Shown: positions 9,260 to 18,610 of the stretch, piece by piece | Layout of the letters: each line of letters opens with the position of its first letter | How positions within the stretch are numbered: position 1 is the stretch's first letter | NCBI GenBank assembly: GCA_003194525.1 | Contig: NBIV01000104.1 | Span: 124,001-188,000, forward strand | DNA length: 64,000 nucleotides | Source: Gracilariopsis chorda | Lineage: Eukaryota; Rhodophyta; Florideophyceae; Gracilariales; Gracilariaceae | Reading direction: 5' to 3' | Translations under genes and position numbers: made by a program | The notes under the pieces: generated by a model | The model's input: the letters and a program-made list of their open reading frames with translations, nothing else | Told to the model about the DNA's origin: nothing | Databases searched by the model: none

Positions 9260-10216
9260 TTAGGGCTTGCGCCCATTCATGCTTTGCTCAAGTACGGATA
9301 TCATATGCTGCGCTATTGTGAAGCTGAATACAAGTTTGGGTCCAACAACCAAAATCTTGGGTACCAAGCCCTTAAACAGAGCGCTAGGCCCTTCCTTCTT
9401 CAATAGATCTTGTAAAATCTTGTAGCCGCTCTCCCCACTTCCAAAATCTCTTGTCTGCAATCGAGTCTTGACAACGTCCAACGGACTGGCCACTGTAATG
9501 CTTGCAATTCCTCCTGCCGCAGAGGCGACAAAGTTCTGAGAGAAGCTCGCGTCGTTAAAGTTCTTCAGTCCGAATACGCGCTCCTTCACAAACGCCGAAG
9601 CACCGAACAGCGCAAAACTTCCTGGAGCATTCCGGGCTGCAGTCCACCCAGCACCACGATACAAGCCTGAAAGGCGCTCTTCGCGCAAGATAGTCAAGAG
9701 ACCCCTCCCTTTCAGAGCTTCAGGGTTATTCTGACTCTTTATCTTCAGCACATCCAAAGGTAAAAGAGCCACTTCACCCACACCAACGACGGCACCGCTC
9801 ATGGCATGTAGCCACATCTTTGTCTTTCCTTTGTCCCCGCCCACTACTTTCTCAACACGGGACCCAAATCTCTTTTCCATCGCTTCTCTCACGAATGGCT
9901 GACCTCCAAATTTGTACACACGTTGCAAGATTTTGTACCCAGCTGCAAAGGACAAACCGGGGAACAATGATGTATATTTCTTTAACGCGCCGGCACCATG
10001 AGCGTCCCGAAAGATGATTCGCGAGTAGCCTTCCATAGCCACGGCAGTTGACACGCCTCTAGTGCGAATCGTGTCCGGAGAGTTCATCAATCGCTTTGCG
10101 ACGGTGTCAACAGGGTGGAATCCGAAAAGCTCCACCACTCCAGCAAATGCACTTCCTGCTACGCGAGCAGTCGGAACTGATCGGTCATCGCGACCGCTTC
10201 GATGTGGCGGGCTCAT
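9260..10216 (-). CDS. GGC1: Mitochondrial GTP/GDP carrier
   Basis: A 318-residue member of the mitochondrial carrier family, close in sequence to yeast GGC1/YHM1 along its whole length. Shared segments include VELFGFHPVDTVAKRLM, LFPGLSFAAGYKILQRVYK, GGQPFVREA, VALLPLDVLKIKSQNNPE, GAGWTAARNAPGSFALFG and ASPLDVVKTRLQ near the end. The three carrier repeats each keep the Px(D/E)xx(K/R) signature (HPVDTVAKR, LPLDVLKIK, SPLDVVKTR). The yeast protein exchanges matrix GDP for cytosolic GTP across the inner membrane and influences iron homeostasis. The start ATG at 10216 gives a short, non-cleaved N-terminus, normal for this family. It is divergent from the MED9-like gene. Confidence 0.93.
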   Translation of the reverse strand: MSPPHRSGRDDRSVPTARVAGSAFAGVVELFGFHPVDTVAKRLMNSPDTIRTRGVSTAVAMEGYSRIIFRDAHGAGALKKYTSLFPGLSFAAGYKILQRVYKFGGQPFVREAMEKRFGSRVEKVVGGDKGKTKMWLHAMSGAVVGVGEVALLPLDVLKIKSQNNPEALKGRGLLTILREERLSGLYRGAGWTAARNAPGSFALFGASAFVKERVFGLKNFNDASFSQNFVASAAGGIASITVASPLDVVKTRLQTRDFGSGESGYKILQDLLKKEGPSALFKGLVPKILVVGPKLVFSFTIAQHMISVLEQSMNGRKP

Positions 10217-10616
10217 CTTGACAAGGCCAACTGCGAATGGCTGCTTTGATCAGGTAACCTTAATCTCTGAGATCTTCTTGTTATGAAATTCAAGATGTTC
10301 TTTGGTACTGGTTGTGTTGAAGAGCAAAGGTGCATCGTCGTCGTCCGAATCTCACCGCAACTTCGCGCGTGTGGTTTGTTGGTGTACGTGCAGTATTAGC
10401 ACTGGTCAGAAAGTATCTGGCAGAAACCATCCAAACTGCCAGATGTATGGATGTGCTCGGCTTTTGGAAAGAAATTAAATTCGGCTCAGTGCTCGACAAA
10501 GAGCAGCTGGCGTTGGGATCAAAGTTTGATTGTCAAACACGACTTTGCAGTGTTTCGGCGTCGGTGTTTGCGTACGATACGAGGGTACTGCACCGAGCTT
10601 TCGAAAGAGACAAGTC
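10217..10616. promoter_or_regulatory. Divergent promoter region, GGC1 and MED9-like genes
   Basis: A 400-bp region between the ATGs of two divergent genes. An upstream in-frame extension of the right-hand gene lacks any ATG, so the whole stretch is probably untranslated. I see no clear TATA box or E2F site. Its role as a shared promoter is inferred from position only. Confidence 0.4.
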
Positions 10617-11063
10617 ATGACCACCAAGGAACAGAAGCTTGAACTTTCCGAGAAGGAGCTCGAGTTTATTCGGAGCTTTCGGTTTATGGACATTGTGGCT
10701 CGTGCGCTGCAAGAAGTTCACGACGGCGCTGACGAAACAACGATAACTGCGACGTTGAGCAAGCTAGAAGAGAAATTCCTGTCCTGCGACGCTGCGTTGA
10801 AGGCCTTACCTGGTGGTAGCATGACTCGTCATCATCAAATGACTGAAGTCAAGTCACTGAAAGAGAACCTGGAGAACAAGCAGTTTCTTCTAGGCCAATT
10901 ATACAGCAAGCATGATCTCATCTCTCGTGTTCTGGCACAACGAGCTATTCCCGAAGGAAGACCTGTTGATGGCGTAAATTCGGAACTAGTATTTCCTCCA
11001 GAACCAGCTGAAGGGATGGTTGGAGTTGCTGACGACGACCCTATGATGGGGTTAGAATTATAA
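10617..11063 (+). CDS. Mediator subunit MED9-like protein
   Basis: A 148-residue acidic helical protein starting at the first ATG (MTTKEQK). The frame is open further upstream but without ATG. The core has the MED9 pattern. One helix, ELEFIRSFRFMDIVARALQEVH, is followed by a linker and a coiled coil, then an alternation of small residues LPGGSMTRHHQM and a final amphipathic helix KENLENKQFLLGQLYSKHDLI. MED9 sits in the middle module of Mediator and bridges activators and RNA polymerase II. The tail ends in acidic residues. Similarity is by pattern and length rather than long identity, so another small coiled-coil protein is possible. Confidence 0.55.
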   Translation: MTTKEQKLELSEKELEFIRSFRFMDIVARALQEVHDGADETTITATLSKLEEKFLSCDAALKALPGGSMTRHHQMTEVKSLKENLENKQFLLGQLYSKHDLISRVLAQRAIPEGRPVDGVNSELVFPPEPAEGMVGVADDDPMMGLEL

Positions 11064-11706
11064 ACGTCGCTTCTCAGATATCGGAAAGCGCGGAATTGTT
11101 CTTGGGGTCGTAGTTCCTTTCCATTTGCTTCATGGTTTGATACATTAGAAACTAGAACTGTAAGTCACAAAGGACAAGCCTTTGTATTGAATATCAGCGT
11201 ATATCTATCTCTGGGAAGCTATTCGACAAGGTCATCTGTGCATCAATCGCATTCCGAGTATGAGTTGCTTCTATCTGAAGCTTGGGTTGGTACAGCATCG
11301 TGTTGGTCGTTACTATGCTGCCAGTGGTTAGGCTTCGGTTTTCCTTCAGACGTTGCGTTGAGATACCTACGTTTTGCACGAAATCTGAATCATGTCACTT
11401 TTCGGATCATGCGATGTGCTCACATATTGCCATGGCGAAATACGAGTGGCATAGAAGGGTTGAAGGCTGACCTTGCTATCGAAGGTTTCATTCTGCGTCA
11501 GTGTGAAGCCAGGACCGGTCTTGATGCTGCTAGTCTCCATGGCGGTCTCTCAATCGCGTGTTCATATGGCTTCGCCGAGCACGCTAGAGAAACACTGACA
11601 CAGCGGAAAGCGGGTCTCTTGTGCCAAGTGGTAAGGGAGCAAGAGTGGGAGGGATGAAAACTTACACAGGTTTCTTGTATCAGATTTACGGTTCCAGTTT
11701 CTGCAG
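11064..11706. other. 643-bp intergenic region between convergent genes
   Basis: It holds the 3' flanks of the MED9-like gene and MCM7. A forward frame of about 156 codons (11187-11657) has no ATG start and no recognisable similarity, so I leave it out as a gene. No RNA gene is recognised. Confidence 0.5.
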
Positions 11707-14142
11707 CTATACTAGTCTGATTCTATGTTCAACATGATCGTATACCCACAGGTTTAAGTCTTCGTACTGTTCAATTGTTTTCACAAGGACATCTCGTGAA
11801 AATCCGTTGTCATCGCACACTTTTTCGGCGGCATCGATATCAATAACTGTTCGGTTGCTCTTCTCCATATGCTCACTGATTAGCGTGTACAATCTCCAAA
11901 TCTTATTTTCTTCACTGTCCTCGTCCTCACCGAACCTGTTGTCGAACGGATCCATATCACTTTCATCATCTTCATTACGTCTTCGGTTACCGGACTTACC
12001 ATCGCCCAGTGAAGCCTGGCTTGCGTTCATCAAGCGAAGGGCCTCGTCCAAGTCTTCCTTCTCGACTCGCTCGGCTAGTCGCAGACGGCAAAGAGCCTGT
12101 GCCAGTCGTAGGATGCTCAGAAGCTTACGAGGTGACGTGTAGCCTTGAGCGTCGCGACCTTCTTCAGTGTTTTCGGCTCGCATCGATACATAGCTGTTCA
12201 CCAGAAAGTCCGTTATGAGCCCGCTCTTAGGCACTACAGGCTGGACCTTCCGTGCAGCAGCAATGTGGGCGCGAATAGCTTTAGGGCTAATTGCAGTAAA
12301 TCCAAGCGGGGGATGTGCACCAGTTCTATGAACGTGAGCAACGTGCCTTGCCAGGTGAATGTCATGATCATAGCTTGGATTATCCAACAGAAGGAAAAGC
12401 AAATCGAATCGAGAAAGCAAAGCTGCCGGCAAATTGATGTTTTCTGCCGGAGTCTTGTTCTTGTTGTATCGGCCGTACGCCGGGTTTGCCGCAGCCAGAA
12501 TTGAAGCTCTGGCGTTGAGACTTGTGGTAATACCAGCCTTAGCAATAGATACAGTCTGCTGCTCCATAACTTCATGAATGGCCGTTCGGTCTACCTCGTT
12601 CATTTTGTCAAACTCATCAATACATGCAATGCCCATATCAGAGAGAACAAGGGCACCACCTTCGAGCATGAGTTCCTTGGTGACCGGATCACGCATAATA
12701 GCCGCAGTGAGACCGACACCGGAACTTCCCTTGCCATTCGTATAAACAGAGCGTGGAGCCACTTTGGCGATATGTTTGAGGAGCTGCGACTTGGCGACAC
12801 CAGGTTCACCCATGAGGCAGATGTGAATGTCCCCCCTGAGGCGCATTCCGTCAGGGAGTCTCTTCGGCGGAGCTCCTAAGAGCAGCAATAACAGTGCCTT
12901 CTTCACGTCCACGTTTCCGAAAATTTCTGGAGCAATGGACTTGGCCAACTTTCCGTACACGTCGGAATCGACTCGAAGCGCTTCAAGTTCTGCCTTGGTT
13001 TCGTCATCGAGAACGGTTTCATCGTAAGTCTTCTTCTTCTGCACGACATGGGTAGCTTCCAAGAAAGTGTTGGCAAGAAAACCGGCCTTGACGGCGAGAT
13101 AACCCGTAAAGGGTGCTGGCAGAAAGATTCCCGATATATCAACCGAATCACCCGAGGTGCATGTGCGAGTAAGCTCGGCGTTCAACTTGACATTGATAGT
13201 ACGTGGGATACTTCCGATGGGCACTTGATCGGCGGGCTCTTGAAGCTTCAACTCCTGGTATTTGACAAACTTGCATGCCTTGTAATTGGGGATGAGTTCG
13301 TTGTTCTGACCTCGTTGATGGTTCTGAGTTGGACAGGACAGGACTGGCATATAGGTCTTACCGCCAACCTGCTGATAGACCTCATATCCGCACGAGTGGC
13401 ATGTATAGGTGGCGACTTCCACGCGCGGTTTGACCTCAGTGATACGAGTGACGATACCCGTGACGGTAAGCAATCGGCCCACATGTTCCGAGCGAACCAT
13501 TCGCAAAGGAATGGGCTTCTCTGTGGGCTGTGGAATGAGGAGAACGTCAAACAAGCGGGTCATAGCTGCTGGAACGAGGTTGCGAGGATCTGCAGCCGGG
13601 CCTGCAGGTTGATTGGCATTGTCTGCATTGTTGGAAGCGGCAAGGTTCTCAGCCTGCAACTGGGCCTCTCTGAAATGTTCCTCACGTTGGCGGCGAGTTT
13701 CAGCGAGAGCGTCGATTCGATCGGGCGCGCCATGTGTGGTGAGAGTCGGGGAAGGGTCGACGGCGCGGAGTTGATCGATGATTTCATCGGCAGCTTCCGA
13801 AAAGAGCTCTTTATATCTGCGGGCATTTCCGACGATTTCCTCGTGAAGCAGGGTGGCGATGCCTCCGGAATTGGAGGCGGCGAAGTTGGAGGCGTCCAAA
13901 CCCCATTTGTAAACGTCGTCAACATAGATGACGAGGGAGTTGCGGGTGCGGGAGTAGATTTCATTGATCTGATTCATGTACTTGAGGGAGGAACCTGCGG
14001 AGAAATCATCGTGTGCGAAGCTGCTGAGGAACTCCTTGAGCCTCTGACGGATGACGGCGTAGTCCAGGGTGGGGGGGGTGTTGAAGTCATTTGGCTGGGA
14101 AGGGCGGGCGCGGGCGGAGGGCGGAGTAGCAAGGGTAGCCAT
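11707..14142 (-). CDS. MCM7: MCM7, subunit of the replicative helicase
   Basis: An 811-residue MCM protein. The residues match MCM7 rather than its paralogues: YTCHSCGYEVYQQVGGKTYM in the zinc finger, SDQVPIG-like QVPIGSIPRTINV, IAPEIFGNVDVKKALLLLLL and NPAYGRYNKNKTPAENI. Walker A is GEPGVAKSQ at about residue 445, Walker B is CIDEFDKM, and the arginine finger is LLSRFD at about residue 577. A C-terminal acidic linker and winged-helix tail follow. MCM7 forms the MCM2-7 ring of the CMG helicase in the nucleus. The frame extends to 14241 but without ATG. The ATG at 14142 (MATLATPPSARARP) is the natural start. The upstream region holds two E2F sites. Confidence 0.95.
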   Translation of the reverse strand: MATLATPPSARARPSQPNDFNTPPTLDYAVIRQRLKEFLSSFAHDDFSAGSSLKYMNQINEIYSRTRNSLVIYVDDVYKWGLDASNFAASNSGGIATLLHEEIVGNARRYKELFSEAADEIIDQLRAVDPSPTLTTHGAPDRIDALAETRRQREEHFREAQLQAENLAASNNADNANQPAGPAADPRNLVPAAMTRLFDVLLIPQPTEKPIPLRMVRSEHVGRLLTVTGIVTRITEVKPRVEVATYTCHSCGYEVYQQVGGKTYMPVLSCPTQNHQRGQNNELIPNYKACKFVKYQELKLQEPADQVPIGSIPRTINVKLNAELTRTCTSGDSVDISGIFLPAPFTGYLAVKAGFLANTFLEATHVVQKKKTYDETVLDDETKAELEALRVDSDVYGKLAKSIAPEIFGNVDVKKALLLLLLGAPPKRLPDGMRLRGDIHICLMGEPGVAKSQLLKHIAKVAPRSVYTNGKGSSGVGLTAAIMRDPVTKELMLEGGALVLSDMGIACIDEFDKMNEVDRTAIHEVMEQQTVSIAKAGITTSLNARASILAAANPAYGRYNKNKTPAENINLPAALLSRFDLLFLLLDNPSYDHDIHLARHVAHVHRTGAHPPLGFTAISPKAIRAHIAAARKVQPVVPKSGLITDFLVNSYVSMRAENTEEGRDAQGYTSPRKLLSILRLAQALCRLRLAERVEKEDLDEALRLMNASQASLGDGKSGNRRRNEDDESDMDPFDNRFGEDEDSEENKIWRLYTLISEHMEKSNRTVIDIDAAEKVCDDNGFSRDVLVKTIEQYEDLNLWVYDHVEHRIRLV

Positions 14143-14297
14143 AACTTGCAAGGGGGGTTGGGGATGAGATGAGTGATGGGGAAGAAGAAGAGGTTTGGTG
14201 GCGAGGGGGATGGGGGGGGGGCGATGAGAGAGCGGGCGCAATGGCGAGAGGGGTGGGGGGAGGGGTACAAGGGGGGTAGGGTGTGGTGTGATACCCG

Positions 14298-14325
14298 TTT
14301 CCCGCCAAACGGATTTGGCGCGAAA
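14298..14325. promoter_or_regulatory. Paired E2F sites between MCM7 and mitoferrin
   Basis: Two E2F/DP motifs lie side by side: TTTCCCGCC (14298-14306) and the palindromic TTTGGCGCGAAA (14314-14325). They are 156-183 bp upstream of the MCM7 ATG and about 220-250 bp before the mitoferrin ATG. E2F control of MCM genes is established across animals and plants, so MCM7 is the likely target. Confidence 0.7.
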
Positions 14326-14545
14326 AAGATAGCTGGGACATTACAGTGCTTACAAGGCGGTCGGACACGCGCCACGTTGTATGTGGTGGGGTACACTACA
14401 CTCATAAACAGAAGTGTGACGTTCGATTCAAGTGCGCTGCAGGCGCTGTGCTGGCGGTATGCACGCGTGTTGTGTCTGCTGTGAGAGCGCGCGACGACGG
14501 CGGTGGCGGCGCGAGCGCTTGTTGTGTGAGTTTTGCGGTTGATGC

Positions 14546-15673
14546 ATGACGGAGATCAGCAGCAGCGGCGCGATGGGCGAAGGGGGCGGCGTCTCCAAGA
14601 CGGCGGCCGTGTCGGCGGCGACGTACCTAGACAGCGCGGCGCCGCTGCGCACAGCGCCCGCCGCAACAACAATGACAACGACAACGACAACGACAACGAC
14701 AAGGGCGACAACAAGTGAAAGCGCGGGACAAGCGCAGGTATTCTGCGCGGAAGACGATGAAGAGCTGTCCGTGGCGCAGCACATGATCGCCGGGGCAGTA
14801 GCCGGAATGACGGAGCACATGGCGATGTTCCCAGTGGACACGGTGAAAACGAGGATGCAGTCGTACATGGCGGTTCGCGACTACGCGAACGCAAGCATGG
14901 CGAGCGCGACGCGATCGATCGTGGGCGCGGAAGGGGTGCGAGCGCTGTGGCGAGGAGTGGGCGCTGTGGCGATTTCAGCCGGACCTGCGCACGCGCTGTA
15001 CTTTGCCACATATGAGGCTGTGCGGGAGGCGACGGCGCCGTCGCACCGCATTGACGGCGAGGTTCACGCGGTGGCTACGGCGTTTGCTGGGGTGTGTGCG
15101 ACGGTGGTGAACGACGGGGTGATGACGCCGCTGGACGTGGTGAAACAGCGGATGCAGCTGTGTGGCAAGCAGGTGTACGGGTCGGTGTACGAGTGCGTGA
15201 AGCATGTGTACGAGCACCACGGGGTGGGGGCGTTCTTCGCGGGCTACCGCGCCACGCTTGTGATGAATGTTCCGTTCACGGCGGTGTACTTCTGCGGGTA
15301 TGAAAGCGCGAAGCGGCTGATTCTGAGGTGGCGGGGGCTGAAGGAGGGGCAGTTCTCGGGCAGCTCGCACTGCGTGGCGGGGGCGATTGCGGGCGCGTGC
15401 GCGGCGGCGAGCACCAACCCGCTGGACGTGGTGAAGACGCGGCTGCAGACGCAGGGGGAGGTGGGCGCGCGGCGGTACGGGGGGCTGGCGCACGCGCTGC
15501 GCAGCATTGGGGCGGAGGAGGGCGCGGGGGGGCTGATGCGCGGCGTGCGCGCGCGCGTGCTGTTCCACGTGCCGGCGGCGGCCATGTGCTGGAGCACGTA
15601 CGAGCTGTGCAAGCACGCGATGGGGGGGGGGGCGGCTTCGGCGCCTTCGGCGGTGGCGCCGCGCGCTGCGTGA
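14546..15673 (+). CDS. Mitoferrin, mitochondrial iron carrier
   Basis: A 375-residue mitochondrial carrier of the MRS3/MRS4/mitoferrin group, which brings ferrous iron into the matrix for Fe-S and haem synthesis. Repeat 1 has AMFPVDTVKTRMQSY, followed by the mitoferrin hallmark GPAHALYFATYE. Repeat 2 has MTPLDVVKQRMQL and TLVMNVPFTAVYF. Repeat 3 has TNPLDVVKTRLQTQG and ends FHVPAAAMCWSTYE. The first ~70 residues are low-complexity and Thr-rich, encoded partly by an ACAACG hexamer array at about 14680-14702; they may contain a presequence. The gene is strikingly GC-rich compared with its neighbours. A second ATG four bases upstream is out of frame. It is divergent from MCM7. Confidence 0.88.
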   Translation: MTEISSSGAMGEGGGVSKTAAVSAATYLDSAAPLRTAPAATTMTTTTTTTTTRATTSESAGQAQVFCAEDDEELSVAQHMIAGAVAGMTEHMAMFPVDTVKTRMQSYMAVRDYANASMASATRSIVGAEGVRALWRGVGAVAISAGPAHALYFATYEAVREATAPSHRIDGEVHAVATAFAGVCATVVNDGVMTPLDVVKQRMQLCGKQVYGSVYECVKHVYEHHGVGAFFAGYRATLVMNVPFTAVYFCGYESAKRLILRWRGLKEGQFSGSSHCVAGAIAGACAAASTNPLDVVKTRLQTQGEVGARRYGGLAHALRSIGAEEGAGGLMRGVRARVLFHVPAAAMCWSTYELCKHAMGGGAASAPSAVAPRAA

Positions 15674-16354
15674 GGCGCCTTTGGCGCTTTTGCCTTGTGT
15701 TCTTTGTGCCTTGTGTTCTTTGCCTGCCGTTTGCGCGCGCGGGCGTGGACGCGCGCTGCGCCGTTCGCCGGCCGCGCGCGTCCCCGCAGGCGCCACATCG
15801 AGTCGGAGCGAACGCGCCCGCTCCGCGCCGCGCCGCCTCCGCGCGCATCCCGCCGCCAGCCGCTGCGCGGTGAGCGGTGCGCGATGCGCGCCGAGCGCGG
15901 CCGCGCCACGTGCTCTGTGTGGCCCTCGTGGCCCGCGTGGCACCCGTGGCCGCCGTGGCCGCGTGCGACACGTGGGGGCGCGCGCTCCGCGCCGCGTGCG
16001 AGCGGCGACGCGTCTTGCGTGTGTGCGATGACGCGTTCTGCAAAAGCCACTGCGGTACAAGCGCGCCTTACAGCAGCGGCGCGCTGTAATGCGCGCGCCT
16101 CCCGTCCCGCGCTCGCGCGAACTCTACATACACATATAAAAAGCCAAACGCGCTTCGCGCCCCTGCGCCGCGCTGTGGCCGTCAGCGCTGCTACTTGCGC
16201 GCCCGCTCGTGTCTCCCCCCGCACTCATGCAGCTGGCGCCGAGGCAGCGCCGCAAGCGCTCCGTCTTCCGCCCGTGCAACTCCTACTTGGCCAAGAAAAC
16301 CGCCGTCGACGCCGCCCCCGCGCAAAGCACTGGACCGCCTTGAGGAACAATGCC
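15674..16354. promoter_or_regulatory. GC-rich promoter of the DYRK gene with TATA box
   Basis: Very GC-rich spacer between mitoferrin and the kinase. The kinase frame is open through it but has no ATG after the TATA box. TATAAAAA at 16135-16142 is the clearest TATA element in the window and would place transcription start near 16165-16175. That leaves a leader of about 180 bp before the ATG at 16355. Long antisense open frames here are a by-product of GC richness. Confidence 0.6.
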
Positions 16355-16553
16355 ATGCTTCACAATGGCCCCTACCTCACCCCCGTCGTCCAGCTTACCG
16401 TTAAACTCATGGATACCTATCAGCACATTAATGTCGCCTTCTTTCAAACCTCCAACCAACCGCCACCACCGCTACCACCGCCAACAACAACAGCAACAAC
16501 AACAGCAACAGCAATAGCAACAGCAACAGCAACAGCAACAACAACAACATCAA

Positions 16554-16584
<31 letters not shown>

Positions 16585-18460
16585 CGCCAATACTACTACC
16601 ACCACCGCCGCTGCCACCAACGCAAAACATCCCCACCGAACCGCCGTCAACCAATCCTCGTCGCGAAAACTGCGCTCCAACTCCAACAGCAACGTACCAT
16701 CCGCCAAGCACCGCATGCCCTGCTCCCCCATGTCCGTGCAGTACTGCGACAAGAACTTCGATTACATTGTGCGCACGGGAGAGCTCTTCTACAACCGATA
16801 CACCCTTGAAAAGGTCATCGGAAGGGGCTCGTTCGGCCAGGTTGTGCGCGCCTATGACACCGCTGACAACACTCACGTCGCCATCAAGATCATCAAGAAC
16901 CACAACTTGTACGTCGAGCAGGCCTTGAGTGAGGCCCGCATGACCTCCTACCTCAACTGCATCGACCCCATGGACTCTCACGCCATCATGCGACTTCGCG
17001 ACAAGTTCATCTTCCGCGGCCACCACTGCCTCGTGCTGGAACTGCTCTCGTTTTCGTTGTACGACCTTTTGAGAAGCACCGATTTCTACGGCGTCAGTCT
17101 CAACCTCGTGCGAAAGTTCTGCAAGCAGATTCTGTCCTGTTTGTCCTTTCTGGCCCGCCCGGACGTCAACATCGCGCACTGCGACCTCAAACCGGAAAAC
17201 GTGCTGCTTCGCCACCCGCAGCGCAGTGCCATCAAGGTGGTCGATTTCGGAGCCAGCTGCCGAATTTCTCAATCCATGTTCACCTACGTGCAGTCGCGCT
17301 TTTACCGCGCCCCAGAGGTCATTCTCGGCCTGCCCTACTCTACCCAGGTGGACGTGTGGAGTTTGGGATGCATGCTCATTGAGCTGCACACCGGATATCC
17401 GTTGTTTGCTGGTAAGGACGAGGCCGACCAAATGGCCATCATTGTGCAACGACTGGGTCTGCCCCCGCCGCACATGCTGGAAACCGGCTCCAAAAGTGCG
17501 CTCTTTTTCGAACGCGACGCTGATACCGCTCAGTGGCGCTTGCGCCCAAACCCGTCTTCAGCACATGCTACTGACGCCCCGCGCTCGGAGACTATTGACG
17601 CGTTTGTGGATTATCATACGGGCGGCACTAACGGAAGGCGCAAGCGTGTCAGTGGCGGCCATTCTGAAGTGGACTACGACATGTTTTTGTCGCTGGTTAT
17701 GAACATGTTGCAGTATGACCCCGCGCAACGCATCTCCGCTGAGGACGCTTTGCGCGACCCGTTTGTGAGGGGAACGCTGGCAAGGGGTCGCGACTCACCA
17801 CCGCCCATGCCCAATGTGAGCTCTGTGGACGGGGTGGTTGGCAGGGTGGTCGAAACCGGACGCAAGGCGCCTGTTCAGGGTTTGCGACCGGGCGTGGCAC
17901 TGGAGGAACTGGAACGACATACGGAAAGGTCACTGGGAAACATGTCGGACGTGGTGGCGGACGTGAGGGTGAGCGGCACATTGCCGAAATCGAAATCGGA
18001 GCCGCACTTCCCAAAAGTGGCTCCGCCGGCGCACAGGGACTTTGTGTTCAGACAGTCGGACTGGGCGGAGGAAGTGGGCATTGAACCACCGCCGTGGCGC
18101 GCCGGGGGGGGCGTGTCACGGTTCATACAAACTTGCTACTCGCGCGTTTGCACTCGCGGTGAAATGCGCATTGCAACTGGAAAAAGGCTGCCGCCGGCTG
18201 GGGGGGGGGCGCCGATTGAAGGCGGCGTGCGCTGTGCGAAGAGTGTGGAGAGTGGTTTTGAAGAGTGGGAACGACGTCGACTTGAAGAGGCCGCGGTGAG
18301 GGTGGGGGAAGGTGGCGACGGTGAGCGCGGCATTGGGGGAAGACGGCGTGTTGGAGGGGGCGGCGGCGGTGGGAAAGGCGGTGGGGAGTATCGGAGCTCA
18401 AGGCGTCACACGCCGCTGGCGGCGAGAGGACACGGCCACGTCATGGCGCTGTTTGCGTAG
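16355..18460 (+). CDS. DYRK-family (class I) dual-specificity kinase
   Basis: A 701-residue protein from the first ATG after the TATA box. Residues about 30-90 are low-complexity Thr/Asn/Ala runs encoded by trinucleotide repeats (16475-16615). The DH-box (YCDKNFDYIVRTGELFYNRY) at about 130-149 leads into the kinase domain. It has IGRGSFGQV, the VAIK lysine near 178, the DYRK-type catalytic loop HCDLKPENVLL, DFG and SRFYRAPEVILG. In the activation loop the usual YxY is FTY: the first Tyr is replaced but the second, which is autophosphorylated in DYRKs, is kept. The long C-terminal tail is Gly/Pro/Arg-rich and probably disordered. DYRK kinases phosphorylate Ser/Thr on nuclear and cytosolic regulators of growth and the cell cycle. 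Confidence 0.9.
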
Positions 18461-18526
18461 CGCGTCGATGTACGATATTGTAGCAACGATTTTTTTTTTT
18501 TTGGTTTCAAAAGCGTCTTCTTTTTG

Positions 18527-18540
18527 TTTTCCCGCCAAAG
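18527..18540 (+). promoter_or_regulatory. E2F site upstream of PIF1
   Basis: TTTTCCCGCCAAAG is a full E2F/DP consensus and lies 71-84 bp before the PIF1 ATG at 18611, in the 150-bp gap after the DYRK gene. It closely resembles the first site upstream of MCM7. Confidence 0.65.
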
Positions 18541-18610
18541 TGCCGCTGCTCACCGTAACACAACCGCCGGCAGCGTCGCCCTCGTTGCCGGCGCGGCTCC
18601 GCCGCTCGTT

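Noticed and set aside
11187-11657. 156-codon plus-strand frame between MED9-like and MCM7
   Set aside because: Starts with TTG, has no homology that I recognise and lies between two convergent gene ends.
14975-16224. Several long antisense frames over mitoferrin and downstream
   Set aside because: High GC suppresses stop codons here; the frames are Arg/Ala/Pro-rich with no domain and oppose a clear carrier gene.
15695-16354. N-terminal extension of the DYRK frame by 220 codons
   Set aside because: Starts with TTG, crosses the TATA box at 16135 and is low-complexity Arg/Ala; the ATG at 16355 is more plausible.
16550-17473. 307-codon minus frame opposite the DYRK kinase
   Set aside because: Shadow of a strongly conserved kinase domain.
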